The notes below the pieces were generated by a model. That model did not search any database and was not told where the DNA came from. It worked only from the letters and a program-made list of their open reading frames with translations. Source: a virus. From it: DNA of 56,356 nt. Below, piece by piece: positions 26,171 through 34,272 of the stretch. The DNA lies in IMG/VR virus record IMGVR_UViG_3300046534_001186, positions 1-56,356 of that record. One strand, written 5' to 3'. The first letter of the stretch is position 1. The number at the start of each line of letters is the position of its first letter. The translations under genes were made by a program, and so were the position numbers.

Positions 26171-26573
26171 CGTCTTGCTCCTTTGGTTGTTGTTGCTGGC
26201 AAAGAAGGTCGGCAAGTTTTATTGCCATACCTTCACTAGGGACCTTAATTACCAAGTCGCCTTCCTTCAATTGATCTAAAGGCCCTGCAATAGCGGGTGA
26301 AACTTTTTCGCCTATAACTCCAGCCTTTGGAGCCTTGCTAATGAATACCGCAGGCTGGCCTTCGTAAAGTCCCGTGTCTACGATTAGCTCCCCTTTACCT
26401 ATCTCGATTACATGGTTCATCTGTCCTTGCTCCTTTGGTGGTTGATGACGCTTCTTCCAATTCTCTTTTTCTTGTTCGGTTTTCGCTTCATGGAAGATAG
26501 AGTCATACCCGTTTAGGAAAACCCATGTGTCGCAAACCACTAGCGCAGATAGTAGTATGCAAAATCCGATCAC
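26160..26573 (-). CDS. Membrane-anchored protein, apparent in-frame fusion of two small genes
   Basis: Residues 1-22 are hydrophobic (FCILLSALVVCDTWVFL), then a charged stretch reaches QPPKEQGQ. That stretch corresponds to the place where neighbouring genes end in KEQGS-stop, but here the stop is missing. The frame continues into MNHVIEIGKGELIVDTG, a beta-rich domain. A good ribosome-binding site (AAAGGAGCAAGGACAG) and ATG at 26420 allow the second part to be made separately as an 86-residue protein (26160-26420). Start of the long form is GTG overlapping the upstream stop. Function unknown. Confidence 0.5.
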   Translation of the reverse strand: MIGFCILLSALVVCDTWVFLNGYDSIFHEAKTEQEKENWKKRHQPPKEQGQMNHVIEIGKGELIVDTGLYEGQPAVFISKAPKAGVIGEKVSPAIAGPLDQLKEGDLVIKVPSEGMAIKLADLLCQQQQPKEQDDGT

Positions 26574-27154
26574 GAGCCTTGCCCCTTTGCTGGCAGCTTT
26601 GAGAGGGCTTGCTTGAGTTCGCCAAATAACTTTGTCGCGCCGTCAGGGTCTGCGTAAACAGACTCGCCTTTGTCCAATACCGCCAGCAGGGATTCAGCGC
26701 ACTCTCGGCTAATGGACACGCTATCTTTAGCGCAAAAACCGCAATTGTTGGCGTCCTCAAAATCATGCCCTTTTACTTGGCAGAACACTTTGCTATCGCT
26801 GGATGAGGCCATGCGGTCAAGCCTCTCTCTTTCGCTACTAAGCATCTTCCCTGCTACTCCGTTACATACTATGTGATCGTTGCGATCGGCGCCCGTGGTG
26901 CTCTTAGCGATAGCATCCTGAATTCTTATTGCAGCTAGTCGGTAGCGGCCTGTTAGAAATTCCCCTTCTAGCTCAGTAACTTTCTCTGCTATTAGACCGA
27001 GGAACAGGGTTGCGTCTGTTTCCGTTATAACCACCCCTTCCAGCGGCACAGCGGTAAGTGGCCTCATCGCCTCGTCGCACGCGCAATCTGGCTTCGGTAT
27101 CTGGTACTTAGTGCACCAAAGGTTCGTGTCGTCTTTGCAGCTGTGGTTACTCAT
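26570..27154 (-). CDS. Unknown Cys-containing protein ending in KGQGS
   Basis: This 194-residue protein has Cys/His pairs that could bind metal (CTKYQIPKPDCAC near the N-terminus and FCQVKGHDFEDANNCGFC near residue 130). The C-terminal AKGQGS is encoded by the next gene's ribosome-binding module. The ATG start is 6 bases downstream of the stop of the zinc-ribbon gene. No family recognised. Confidence 0.55.
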   Translation of the reverse strand: MSNHSCKDDTNLWCTKYQIPKPDCACDEAMRPLTAVPLEGVVITETDATLFLGLIAEKVTELEGEFLTGRYRLAAIRIQDAIAKSTTGADRNDHIVCNGVAGKMLSSERERLDRMASSSDSKVFCQVKGHDFEDANNCGFCAKDSVSISRECAESLLAVLDKGESVYADPDGATKLFGELKQALSKLPAKGQGS

Positions 27155-27160
27155 AGCTTC

Positions 27161-27337
27161 TTACCTCAGTTTCCGTGAATGTTTGCACGACGCGCACATG
27201 CGCTCGTGTCGCTCTTTAAGTGTGCCGGTCTCGCACAGGGGGCAGTTCCGCGAGGGGATCTGGTCGAACAGCTCCGCGAACTGAGCGCGGGATAGTTGGT
27301 CGAGCGTGCCTGTGGGCTTGTCGTCGGGTCCAGTCAC
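27161..27337 (-). CDS. Small zinc-ribbon protein
   Basis: This 58-residue protein has two CxxC pairs: NCPLCETGTLKERHERMCAS then C (C-P-L-C and C-A-S-C). They form a classical zinc ribbon preceded by an acidic N-terminal half (TLDQLSRAQFAELFDQ). The start is GTG overlapping the helicase stop (TAGTG), with AGGAGG upstream, so it is coupled to the helicase. It may be a helicase partner or nucleic-acid-binding adaptor; this is inference from coupling and fold. Confidence 0.65.
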   Translation of the reverse strand: MTGPDDKPTGTLDQLSRAQFAELFDQIPSRNCPLCETGTLKERHERMCASCKHSRKLR

Positions 27338-28989
27338 TAGAATCCTCCTATGTCTCGGTTAATACGGTCAGCCAGAATAGCCGCGTCCGCTTTGCTTAAG
27401 GTCTGGGCAGAGATCACATCGATCCCAAACTTGTGATAGAAGCGTCGCTGCGCCTCTCGATCGTCGTAGCCGGACAGGTTCGCCGTGGCGCCCCACCAGC
27501 TCATCGAAGTCCTGAGCACTCGCTGCATGTTGCCTCGAGCTGTGAACATCTTGCGCACGTTGCCAGCCACTGCTGGGGGTGAGCCCGAGGCGAGCATCCG
27601 CTTCTCCATAACGTCTGGAGGCGTGTCGATCTTGGCGATCTCCCCTCTGAGCTGAGCAAGTATCTCGGGAGATATCTCGAACACGTCGCCGTCCACGAAC
27701 TCAGGCTGGCCTCTCTCGTCAGGCTTAGGGTAGTTGCCGCAGTACGGGCACTTGACTAGCACCCGATGGTATGGCTGGGTGCACTCCTCACAGTAGCGGA
27801 GGGGGATCGAATCCTCGTCCTCTGACATGCGGGGGTTCTTCTCTTTAGCATCAAGACTCCAGATCCGAGGGGCGTCCGGCAGCTTGTGCCGCACCACGTT
27901 ACCCACGTGATCGATAATGACTGCGAACAATTTGCCCTCAAGTATCCGCAGGGCTCTGCCGAATTGTTGGCAGTACAGGCCGTAGCTCTCGGTCGGCCTA
28001 GCGAAGATCACGCACTCTATGCCCGGGCAGTCGAACCCCTCGCCCAGCAGGTCCACGTTGATAACTATCTTTATGTCGCCGCGCTCAAACTTATCGAGCA
28101 CATCGGCTCGGGCCTCGTTGCTGCTCTCTGAACTTACGACCGCTGCATCGAACCCTGCCGCCGTGTACTTCATCCGCATGTTGGCGGCGGTCTCTAGATC
28201 CGTGGCGAAGACCACCGTGCGCTTGCCGTTACAAAACTTGCGGTAGCTCTCGACCACATCTCCCACGATCATCGAGTTCTTAGAAGCAGCCTTGAGCTTG
28301 GCGGGAGAGTAATCTCCCCCTGCCGACACATCATCCTCGGTGAGAGGCATGTACGTGAGGGGGGCATAGATCTTGTACTCGCAGAGATACCCGCGCCGTA
28401 TCAGCTCGCGCATTGTAGGGCCTTCGACTAACGCGTCGTACACCCCGTGCGTGTCCCGCCCTAGCCCTTTGCCATCTGCTCGGCATGGCGTGGCTGTGAC
28501 CCCGAGCCCCTTGGAGTTAGGGAACAGCGCGGCAACTTTGCCCCACTTATTATCCTCAAGCAGGTGGTGGCCCTCGTCTATTATCCACAGCCCGATCTGG
28601 TGTCTGAACCTCTCTACCTCAGTGCTGCGCCCTGGGGCTCGCAGCGTGTCTACACTGGCCACGATGGTGCGAGCGTTGGAGCTAACCATGTGGGTGCCGA
28701 GCTTTAACCTCTGCCTGCTGATGCAGTACTTGATCATAGCAGGAGGGCCGAAGACTTGGTGCGGGACGCCGTCCGCCGCTAGGGCCATAGCTATCTGCCC
28801 CACTAATTCTTTACGGTGCGCGATACATATAGTGTTCCCTTGGTCCCACGCTTTAGTGATGCCGGACATGACCACAGTCTTACCGCCGCCTGTTGGCGCC
28901 ACTGCACATACGTTCTGAGCACCCCGATCCCACTCCGTGTGGATGCCGTTGTGGAGGTTCTGTTGGTAGTCTCTGTACTTCATTTTCAT
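27337..28989 (-). CDS. SF2 DEAD/DEAH-type helicase
   Basis: This 550-residue superfamily 2 helicase has a Walker A (VAPTGGGKTVVMSG, residues about 29-42), motif II DEGH (WIIDEGHHLLED, about 135-146), motif III-like VTATPCRADGKG, and C-terminal helicase motifs (VVFATDLETAANM, INVDLLGEGFDCPG, QQFGRALRI). A four-Cys zinc site (YCEECTQ then KCPYCGN, residues about 395-415) follows. This is the layout of phage SSL2/UvsW-like helicases acting on replication and recombination intermediates. It is the first gene of the leftward operon, just inside the divergent promoter at 28997-29039. Confidence 0.88.
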   Translation of the reverse strand: MKMKYRDYQQNLHNGIHTEWDRGAQNVCAVAPTGGGKTVVMSGITKAWDQGNTICIAHRKELVGQIAMALAADGVPHQVFGPPAMIKYCISRQRLKLGTHMVSSNARTIVASVDTLRAPGRSTEVERFRHQIGLWIIDEGHHLLEDNKWGKVAALFPNSKGLGVTATPCRADGKGLGRDTHGVYDALVEGPTMRELIRRGYLCEYKIYAPLTYMPLTEDDVSAGGDYSPAKLKAASKNSMIVGDVVESYRKFCNGKRTVVFATDLETAANMRMKYTAAGFDAAVVSSESSNEARADVLDKFERGDIKIVINVDLLGEGFDCPGIECVIFARPTESYGLYCQQFGRALRILEGKLFAVIIDHVGNVVRHKLPDAPRIWSLDAKEKNPRMSEDEDSIPLRYCEECTQPYHRVLVKCPYCGNYPKPDERGQPEFVDGDVFEISPEILAQLRGEIAKIDTPPDVMEKRMLASGSPPAVAGNVRKMFTARGNMQRVLRTSMSWWGATANLSGYDDREAQRRFYHKFGIDVISAQTLSKADAAILADRINRDIGGF

Positions 28990-28996
28990 CTCATGT

Positions 28997-29039
28997 TTGA
29001 CCGGACCGCCATTCTGGATTACTATGGCGCTCCGGTCAA
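28997..29039. promoter_or_regulatory. Divergent promoters sharing a 14-bp inverted repeat operator
   Basis: TTGACCGGACCGCC (28997-29010) and GGCGCTCCGGTCAA (29026-29039) are inverted repeats matching at 13 of 14 positions. Each contains a TTGACC -35 box. Rightward: TTGACC, 17 bases, TACTAT. Leftward: TTGACC, 17 bases, CAGAAT. The two promoters therefore overlap face to face and should be co-regulated. The same TTGACCGGACCG element is at 42461-42474, upstream of the radC-like gene. Confidence 0.65.
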
Positions 29040-29064
29040 TAATTAATTAATTAGGAGCTACACA

Positions 29065-29868
29065 ATGCAAGCGAACATAACTATTAATCTTAGCGACGAG
29101 GACACCAATAACGGCATGACTGTCAATGACGCCGTTAGCAAACTGTTCCCCTCAACGCCTTCACCGACCAAGGTAGCCGTAACGGGATTGCCCGCAGCAG
29201 CTGCTGACCCCTACCCTGCTGTCGCGGACGCGGTGCGCAATCAGCTTCCTGCCTCCGATGATCTCGGAGCAGAGGACACCTCCCCCGAGGAGGGAGCGGA
29301 GACCACTTTAGCGCAGGACGTGGCCACCGCCGAGCAAGCGATGGGCACGACTCTAGAGCTAGACTCCGAGCGTGTGCCATGGAGTGCTAAAATCCACAGT
29401 AGCAACCGAAAGATGTACGCTAGCGGTCCTAACAAGGGCAGATGGATATGGAAGAAAGGCTCGGACGAAGCTGAGCGCGAAGCAATCGCTACGGAGCTGG
29501 CGGCACAGGTGGCCAGCGCTGCGCCCACTACACCCTTGGCTGAGGGTAACGCCAGCACCGCTCAAACTGCTCCCGCCGGAACCGTTCCCCCTGCGTTGGG
29601 GTACACCCCTCCAGGTGGACAAGCCGCAGCTGGCACCACTCCCCCCGGACTGGGTGCGACTACTGTCACGCCGCCTGTGGACGGGGCTTTGCCGGGGAAT
29701 TGGCCTGACTTCTTAAAGTCACTGGCCCCTGCGGGTAAGACATACGCAGACGTCGATGGGTTCTTGCCTCAGTTCGGCATGACATCGGTGTCCGAACTGT
29801 CTGAGGACACCCAGAAGCTAGCGCGAGATCAAATCGCAACCGCTCTTGGCCTAAGGTCGCAAGCCTGA
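29065..29868 (+). CDS. Phage replication-region protein with Pro/Ala-rich linker
   Basis: This 267-residue protein contains, near residues 100-130, VPWSAKIHSSNRKMYASG followed by GRWIWKKGSD. This short motif is common in uncharacterised phage proteins found beside DUF2800/DUF2815 genes. Most of the rest is low-complexity Ala/Pro/Thr/Gly sequence (residues about 155-225), then a small C-terminal helical domain (VSELSEDTQKLARDQIATAL). First gene of the rightward replication operon; the stop overlaps the next start (TGATG). Function unknown. Confidence 0.6.
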   Translation: MQANITINLSDEDTNNGMTVNDAVSKLFPSTPSPTKVAVTGLPAAAADPYPAVADAVRNQLPASDDLGAEDTSPEEGAETTLAQDVATAEQAMGTTLELDSERVPWSAKIHSSNRKMYASGPNKGRWIWKKGSDEAEREAIATELAAQVASAAPTTPLAEGNASTAQTAPAGTVPPALGYTPPGGQAAAGTTPPGLGATTVTPPVDGALPGNWPDFLKSLAPAGKTYADVDGFLPQFGMTSVSELSEDTQKLARDQIATALGLRSQA

Positions 29869-31028
29869 TGCCCTCCGCATTCTGCAGACCATCGGCATCG
29901 GCCCAGTGGCTCTACTGTCACGGTGCGCCGATGATGCAAGCTATGATCCCGACCGTCGATACGCCCGAAGCCATCGAGGGCAGGGCGGCTCACTGGGTGG
30001 CGGAGAATCTATTAGGCGACTGCGTCTTGGGGTTCTCGGCCATCATAGACGCACAGCAGTACGTGGGTCAGACCGACCCCGACGGCACTGTGATCACTAG
30101 TGACATGGCCGAGGGCGCGTTGATGTACGCGGAAGAAGTTTCCTGCGTACTGTCTCCCGCGCTAGGCTGGTCGTCGCTACAGGTCGAGGGTCACGTGTAC
30201 ACCCCGATCCACTCTGAGGTCAACGGCACGCCTGACGCTTTCTGGTATAACCCGAAAATCAAGACCCTCTACATCTGGGACTTTAAGTACGGGCACGGGG
30301 ATGTGGCGGCGTTCGAGAACACTCAACTGCTTTGTTACTTCTCGGGGATCATGCAGGTCTACGACCTCTCAGACCTAGAGGTCACGGTGGTATTCATGGT
30401 GGTTCAGCCTCGATGCTACACCCCCAATGGACCCGTTAAGGAGTGGACTGTCCCTGCGGTCGAGGTTAGAGGTCACATCAATCGGCTGACTTCCGCAGCC
30501 GCCGAGTCTGTGAAGCCCGGTGCGAAGACTAGCTCGGGCAACCACTGCCGGAACTGCGAAGCGAGGTACGTGTGTGAGTCCTCTCGCCAAGCTGCCGTTG
30601 ATGGGGTGTCATACCAAAACATGGCGGCACCTGTCCCCCTCACTGACGAGGCACTCTCAATCGAGCTGCTGATCATTCGGGACTGCATGAAAAACTTGAA
30701 GTACCGCGAGTCAGCCCTAGCCGCTGACGCGGACTACAGGATCATGGGTGGCGCCAAGCTACACGGACTTAAGCGAGAGTCAGTCACTGGCCACCGCAAG
30801 TTCAATGCGGACCCTGAGATCCTCAGGCTGCTCGCCCCTGCCGGTGTTGACCTGGTAGACACGCCGAAGGCGGTGACCCCGTCCGAAGCTGAGCGCCGGC
30901 TAAAGAAAGCAGGCCTAAGTGTATCCCAGACAGCGCAGCTGCTGTCCGGAACGATCGATCGACCCTCTTCCGGAACTAGGGTTGTGCAAGACAAGGGCGT
31001 GGACGCCCGAAGAATCTTTTCTAAATAA
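29868..31028 (+). CDS. DUF2800 family, Cas4/RecB-like exonuclease
   Basis: This 386-residue protein matches phage DUF2800 proteins, which have a PD-(D/E)XK nuclease core. It has E-x-x-A (AIEGRAAHWVAENLL near residue 36), GTPDAFWYNP and LYIWDFKYGHGDV (D and E/D-x-K site, about residues 118-145), then Cys residues CRNCEARYVCES (about 225-237) that may be part of an Fe-S cluster as in AddB/Cas4. It probably acts as the recombination or end-processing nuclease with the DUF2815 protein encoded next. Overlaps the upstream stop. Confidence 0.82.
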   Translation: MPSAFCRPSASAQWLYCHGAPMMQAMIPTVDTPEAIEGRAAHWVAENLLGDCVLGFSAIIDAQQYVGQTDPDGTVITSDMAEGALMYAEEVSCVLSPALGWSSLQVEGHVYTPIHSEVNGTPDAFWYNPKIKTLYIWDFKYGHGDVAAFENTQLLCYFSGIMQVYDLSDLEVTVVFMVVQPRCYTPNGPVKEWTVPAVEVRGHINRLTSAAAESVKPGAKTSSGNHCRNCEARYVCESSRQAAVDGVSYQNMAAPVPLTDEALSIELLIIRDCMKNLKYRESALAADADYRIMGGAKLHGLKRESVTGHRKFNADPEILRLLAPAGVDLVDTPKAVTPSEAERRLKKAGLSVSQTAQLLSGTIDRPSSGTRVVQDKGVDARRIFSK

Positions 31029-31045
31029 CTGGAGCAAAAAGCATC

Positions 31046-32011
31046 ATGGCTACAAATATATTAACACCAGTAGGCCGCTTGGTCGGGGGCTCGTTATCTA
31101 ACCCCCAGACTGAGGACTACTACGGGGCGCCCCTCACCTACAAGAAGGGCGCCAATGTGGGCCAGCCGAGAGTCGAGTACTTCATCGCGCTGGCAGTCTC
31201 TAAGAATGAGCCTGGCGCCAACGAGCTGTTCGCCGTTATGAATCAAGAGGCGCAGACCGGCTTTCACAACAACGAGAGCCAGCGTGCGGACTTCGCGTGG
31301 AAGTTCCTAGACGGCGATGTTGCTGTCGATAAGAACCAGAAGCCGTACAGCTTGCGTGAAGGTTACGCAGGTCACTACGTGTTCCGGTTCACAACGGGAT
31401 TCGCACCTAGCTGCTTCGCGAACAACGGCACCGGCCAGATCAATGAGATCCCTGCCGAGGAAGTCAAGACTGGGTACTTCGTCAGAGTGTCTGGCTCCAT
31501 AGCCGCCAACGGGGACTCGGGCAAGCCCGGTCTGTACATGAATCTCAACATGGTAGAGCGCGTGGGCTACGGTGAAGAGATCCGCACTGGCCCTAACCCC
31601 AACGACGTGTTCGGACAGCAAGCCCAGTTGCCACAAGGGGCCTCGAGTACACCGTCGGCACCTCAAGGCCAGTTCGAGCACATGGCTCAGAACCAGCAGC
31701 CGCAGGGCAACCAGTACCCGCAGGGCAACCAGCAGCCGCAGGGCAACCAGTACCCGCAGGGCAACCAGCAGCCGCAGGGCAACCAGCAGCCGCAGGGCAA
31801 CCAGCAGCCTCAAGGTAACCAGCAGCCGCAGGGCAACCAGCAGCCTCAAGGTAACCAGCAGCCGCAGGGCAACCAGCAGCCGCAGGCTATGCAGCAGCCG
31901 CAGGGCAACCAGCAGCCGCAGGCTATGCAGGGTATGCAGGGTATGCAGGGCAACCAGAACGGCGTGCCGACTCAGCCTAATCAAAACTTTAATCAGCCTC
32001 CTAGCTACTAA
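31046..32011 (+). CDS. DUF2815 ssDNA-binding-like protein with long Gln/Pro repeat tail
   Basis: Residues 1-190 fit DUF2815 (TPVGRLVGGSLSNPQTEDYY, then GQPRVEYFIALAV, VSGSIAANGDSGKPGLYMNL), predicted single-stranded DNA-binding proteins of the OB-fold type. Residues about 215-305 are a repetitive tail with period six (N-Q-Q-P-Q-G, about 14 units). It ends QPPSY, in place of the acidic tip of bacterial SSB. The stop overlaps the DNA polymerase start (TAATG). It probably coats ssDNA for the polymerase. The disordered repeat tail is unusual for this family. Confidence 0.8.
   Translation: MATNILTPVGRLVGGSLSNPQTEDYYGAPLTYKKGANVGQPRVEYFIALAVSKNEPGANELFAVMNQEAQTGFHNNESQRADFAWKFLDGDVAVDKNQKPYSLREGYAGHYVFRFTTGFAPSCFANNGTGQINEIPAEEVKTGYFVRVSGSIAANGDSGKPGLYMNLNMVERVGYGEEIRTGPNPNDVFGQQAQLPQGASSTPSAPQGQFEHMAQNQQPQGNQYPQGNQQPQGNQYPQGNQQPQGNQQPQGNQQPQGNQQPQGNQQPQGNQQPQGNQQPQAMQQPQGNQQPQAMQGMQGMQGNQNGVPTQPNQNFNQPPSY
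31695..31950 (+). repeat. 18-bp in-frame repeats encoding (N-Q-Q/Y-P-Q-G)n
   Basis: About 14 copies of AACCAGCAGCCGCAGGGC or close variants lie within the DUF2815 gene. Variant units have TAC (Tyr), CCTCAAGGT, or GCTATG in place of GGCAAC. The variety of synonymous forms suggests stepwise slippage or unequal recombination. Confidence 0.95.
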
Positions 32012-34269
32012 TGGAAGCGGGAACCAAAATACCGGTGGGGCTGTCGTTCGCGACGGTCCTCCCGGATCTCGATTTCGAGACCTATTCCGAGGCCGGTTGT
32101 GTGTGGCGTGAAGGCACCCGCAAGTGGATCTCAATATCAGGGGCGGGCAAAAAGAAGGGCATAAGTGAGGTCGGCGCACCCGCGTACGCTGAGCACGACA
32201 GCACGGAGATCCTGTCTCTCTCGTACAACTTGAAGAGAAGCGCCGGACCTAAACTGTGGACACCCGGCATGCCTCCCCCAGAAGACCTGTTCAACCACCT
32301 AGCAGACGGCGGGTTGCTTGAAGCTCACAACTCTGGGTTCGAGTACTACGTCTGGTTCTATGTCGCCTACCTTAAGATGGGATGGCCCATGATCCCTCTC
32401 AGGCAGTTGCGGTGCAGCATGGCCAAGGCTAGGTCGTTTAGCTACCCCGCCAAGCTAGCCATAATTTCAGAAGTCATAGGTGACCAGGTCAAAGATGTGG
32501 CCAAGGGCAAGAGCGTGATCACCCGCTACTGTATCCCCCGAAACCCCACCAAAGCTGACGACCGCTTGCGGATAAGACCCTCCGAAGAGAGCCGAGGCGT
32601 CGAGCTGTTTGAGTACAACCTGCAGGACATCGAGGCAGAGAGCAGCGTTTCGGCAGCATGCCCCGACCTGTCCGAAGAGGAGCTGGCGAACTGGCTGCTC
32701 GATCAAGAGATAAACACTCGCGGCGTGCAGATCGACACGACCTCAGTCGCCGCGCTCAGTGCGATCGTTGACGAGGGCCGCGAGCACTACGACCAAGAGA
32801 TGTGCTTGGCCACAGGAGGCAAGGTGGCCACTACATCGAAGGCCAAAGACCTGCTCGAGTGGCTCCAAGCCAAGGGAATCCCGATTCTCAATTTGGAAGA
32901 GGACTCTCTGGCTAAAATTTTGGAAGGAAACTGGGCGGATCCCGTCGATCAGGTGGTCAAGCTACGGATGTCCGCGTCGAGCGCGGGGGTGAAGAAGCTC
33001 CAAGCTATGATCAAGCGAGTAAACTCCGATGGCCGCATGCGGGATCAGTTCGTGTTCTACCGCGCGATCACAGGTCGGTTCAGCTCTGAGGGGTTGCAGC
33101 TGCAGAATCTCAAGTCGAGTGGGCCGTCGATGGGGGTCAGTCGTTGCTGTGGGTTCTACTTCCCTCTCGCCCAGCACATGTTCTGCCCAGTGTGCGCAGT
33201 CATGGACCCTCTCGGTGACGCCGTTGAGTGGAGCGGCGAGGTCATGGACAAGTGCATCGAGCTGCTCGTTACCTGCGACTTTGAGCTAGGCCGCCACTAC
33301 CTTGGCGCAGAACTATTTGAAACCATAGCGGCATCGATGCGAGGAATGATAGTCGCAGGGCCGGAGAAAGAACTGATCTGCTCTGACTACTCAGCGATCG
33401 AAGCGGTCACACTGTCTATGCTTTCGGGGGAGCAGTGGCGGATCGACGTGTTCCGCACGCACGGCAAGATATACGAGATGTGCGCGAGCAAGCTAACCGG
33501 CATCGACTTCGACGAGATCGTTAACTACAAGGGGTCTCACCCAGTGCGCAAGCCGTTCGGCAAAGTGCCCGAGCTGGCCTCAGGGTATCAGGGGTGGATA
33601 GGCGCGTGGCTAGCTTTTGGCGCCGATAAGTATATGAGCGAGGACAAAATTAAAGAGAGCATCCTGCAATGGCGCGCTGACTCTCCGATGATAGTAGAGC
33701 TTTGGGGCGGCCAGTACCGTGAGCGCACGCCAGGCTCGTGGACATTCGATTGGGAGTTGCATGGCCTTGAGGGCACCGCTATCAAAGCCGTGCTAGATCC
33801 GGGCAACTGGCACACTTATCGATTGCTTAGCTATGGGGTGCTGAACGACGTGCTCTACTGCCGGCTACCGAGCGGGCGGTGCTTGGCCTATCACAAGCCG
33901 AGGCTAAGGCAGGGCGCTGACCGGCGCTCAGGCAACCCTCAGTACGTGCTCAGCCACATGGTCAACAACTCGAACCCTAAGAAGGGCAGGACTGGGTGGA
34001 TCGAGGTGGACACCTACGGGGGCATGCTGACCGAGAACGCGAACCAAGCTGTGGCTAGGGACCTGCAGTGTAATGGGATGCGCAAGGTCACCGCCGCTGG
34101 CTACCCGATCGTGGCGCACGTGCACGATGAGATCATAGCGGAAGTACCGAGAGGCACCGGCTCTGTGCCTCACTTTGAACAGAAGATGATGGAGATGCCC
34201 CCGTGGGCACACGACTGGCCTATTCGGGCAGCAGGTGGGTGGCGCGGTCAACGATATAGGAAGGAGTAA
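32011..34269 (+). CDS. DNA polymerase, family A
   Basis: This is a 752-residue replicative polymerase. The N-terminal 3'-5' exonuclease has LDFETYSEAG (motif Exo I, about residue 20) and further acidic exo residues. Polymerase motif A is ICSDYSAIEAVTLSMLSGE (about 455-475) and motif C is VAHVHDEIIAEVP (about 705-717). Between the primer-binding segment (LQLQNLKSSGPSMG) and motif A lies an insertion with a possible zinc site: RCCGFYFPL, then FCPVC. Many phage family A enzymes lack this. It overlaps the upstream gene by one base. Its 3' end contains the first copy of the ribosome-binding sequence repeated downstream. Confidence 0.9.
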   Translation: MEAGTKIPVGLSFATVLPDLDFETYSEAGCVWREGTRKWISISGAGKKKGISEVGAPAYAEHDSTEILSLSYNLKRSAGPKLWTPGMPPPEDLFNHLADGGLLEAHNSGFEYYVWFYVAYLKMGWPMIPLRQLRCSMAKARSFSYPAKLAIISEVIGDQVKDVAKGKSVITRYCIPRNPTKADDRLRIRPSEESRGVELFEYNLQDIEAESSVSAACPDLSEEELANWLLDQEINTRGVQIDTTSVAALSAIVDEGREHYDQEMCLATGGKVATTSKAKDLLEWLQAKGIPILNLEEDSLAKILEGNWADPVDQVVKLRMSASSAGVKKLQAMIKRVNSDGRMRDQFVFYRAITGRFSSEGLQLQNLKSSGPSMGVSRCCGFYFPLAQHMFCPVCAVMDPLGDAVEWSGEVMDKCIELLVTCDFELGRHYLGAELFETIAASMRGMIVAGPEKELICSDYSAIEAVTLSMLSGEQWRIDVFRTHGKIYEMCASKLTGIDFDEIVNYKGSHPVRKPFGKVPELASGYQGWIGAWLAFGADKYMSEDKIKESILQWRADSPMIVELWGGQYRERTPGSWTFDWELHGLEGTAIKAVLDPGNWHTYRLLSYGVLNDVLYCRLPSGRCLAYHKPRLRQGADRRSGNPQYVLSHMVNNSNPKKGRTGWIEVDTYGGMLTENANQAVARDLQCNGMRKVTAAGYPIVAHVHDEIIAEVPRGTGSVPHFEQKMMEMPPWAHDWPIRAAGGWRGQRYRKE
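34237..34267 (+). repeat. Copy 1 (partial) of a repeated ribosome-binding module, inside polA 3' end
   Basis: The string GGGTGGCGCGGTCAACGATA plus TAGGAAGGAGT is coding here (polymerase C-terminus GGWRGQRYRKE) and provides the ribosome-binding site of the MazG-like gene. It recurs intergenically at 34876-34924 and 36162-36210. Confidence 0.9.
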
Positions 34270-34272
34270 ATT

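Noticed and set aside
31307-32179. Leu/Arg-rich open frame opposite the SSB repeat region
   Set aside because: It is a shadow of the Gln/Pro repeat on the other strand.
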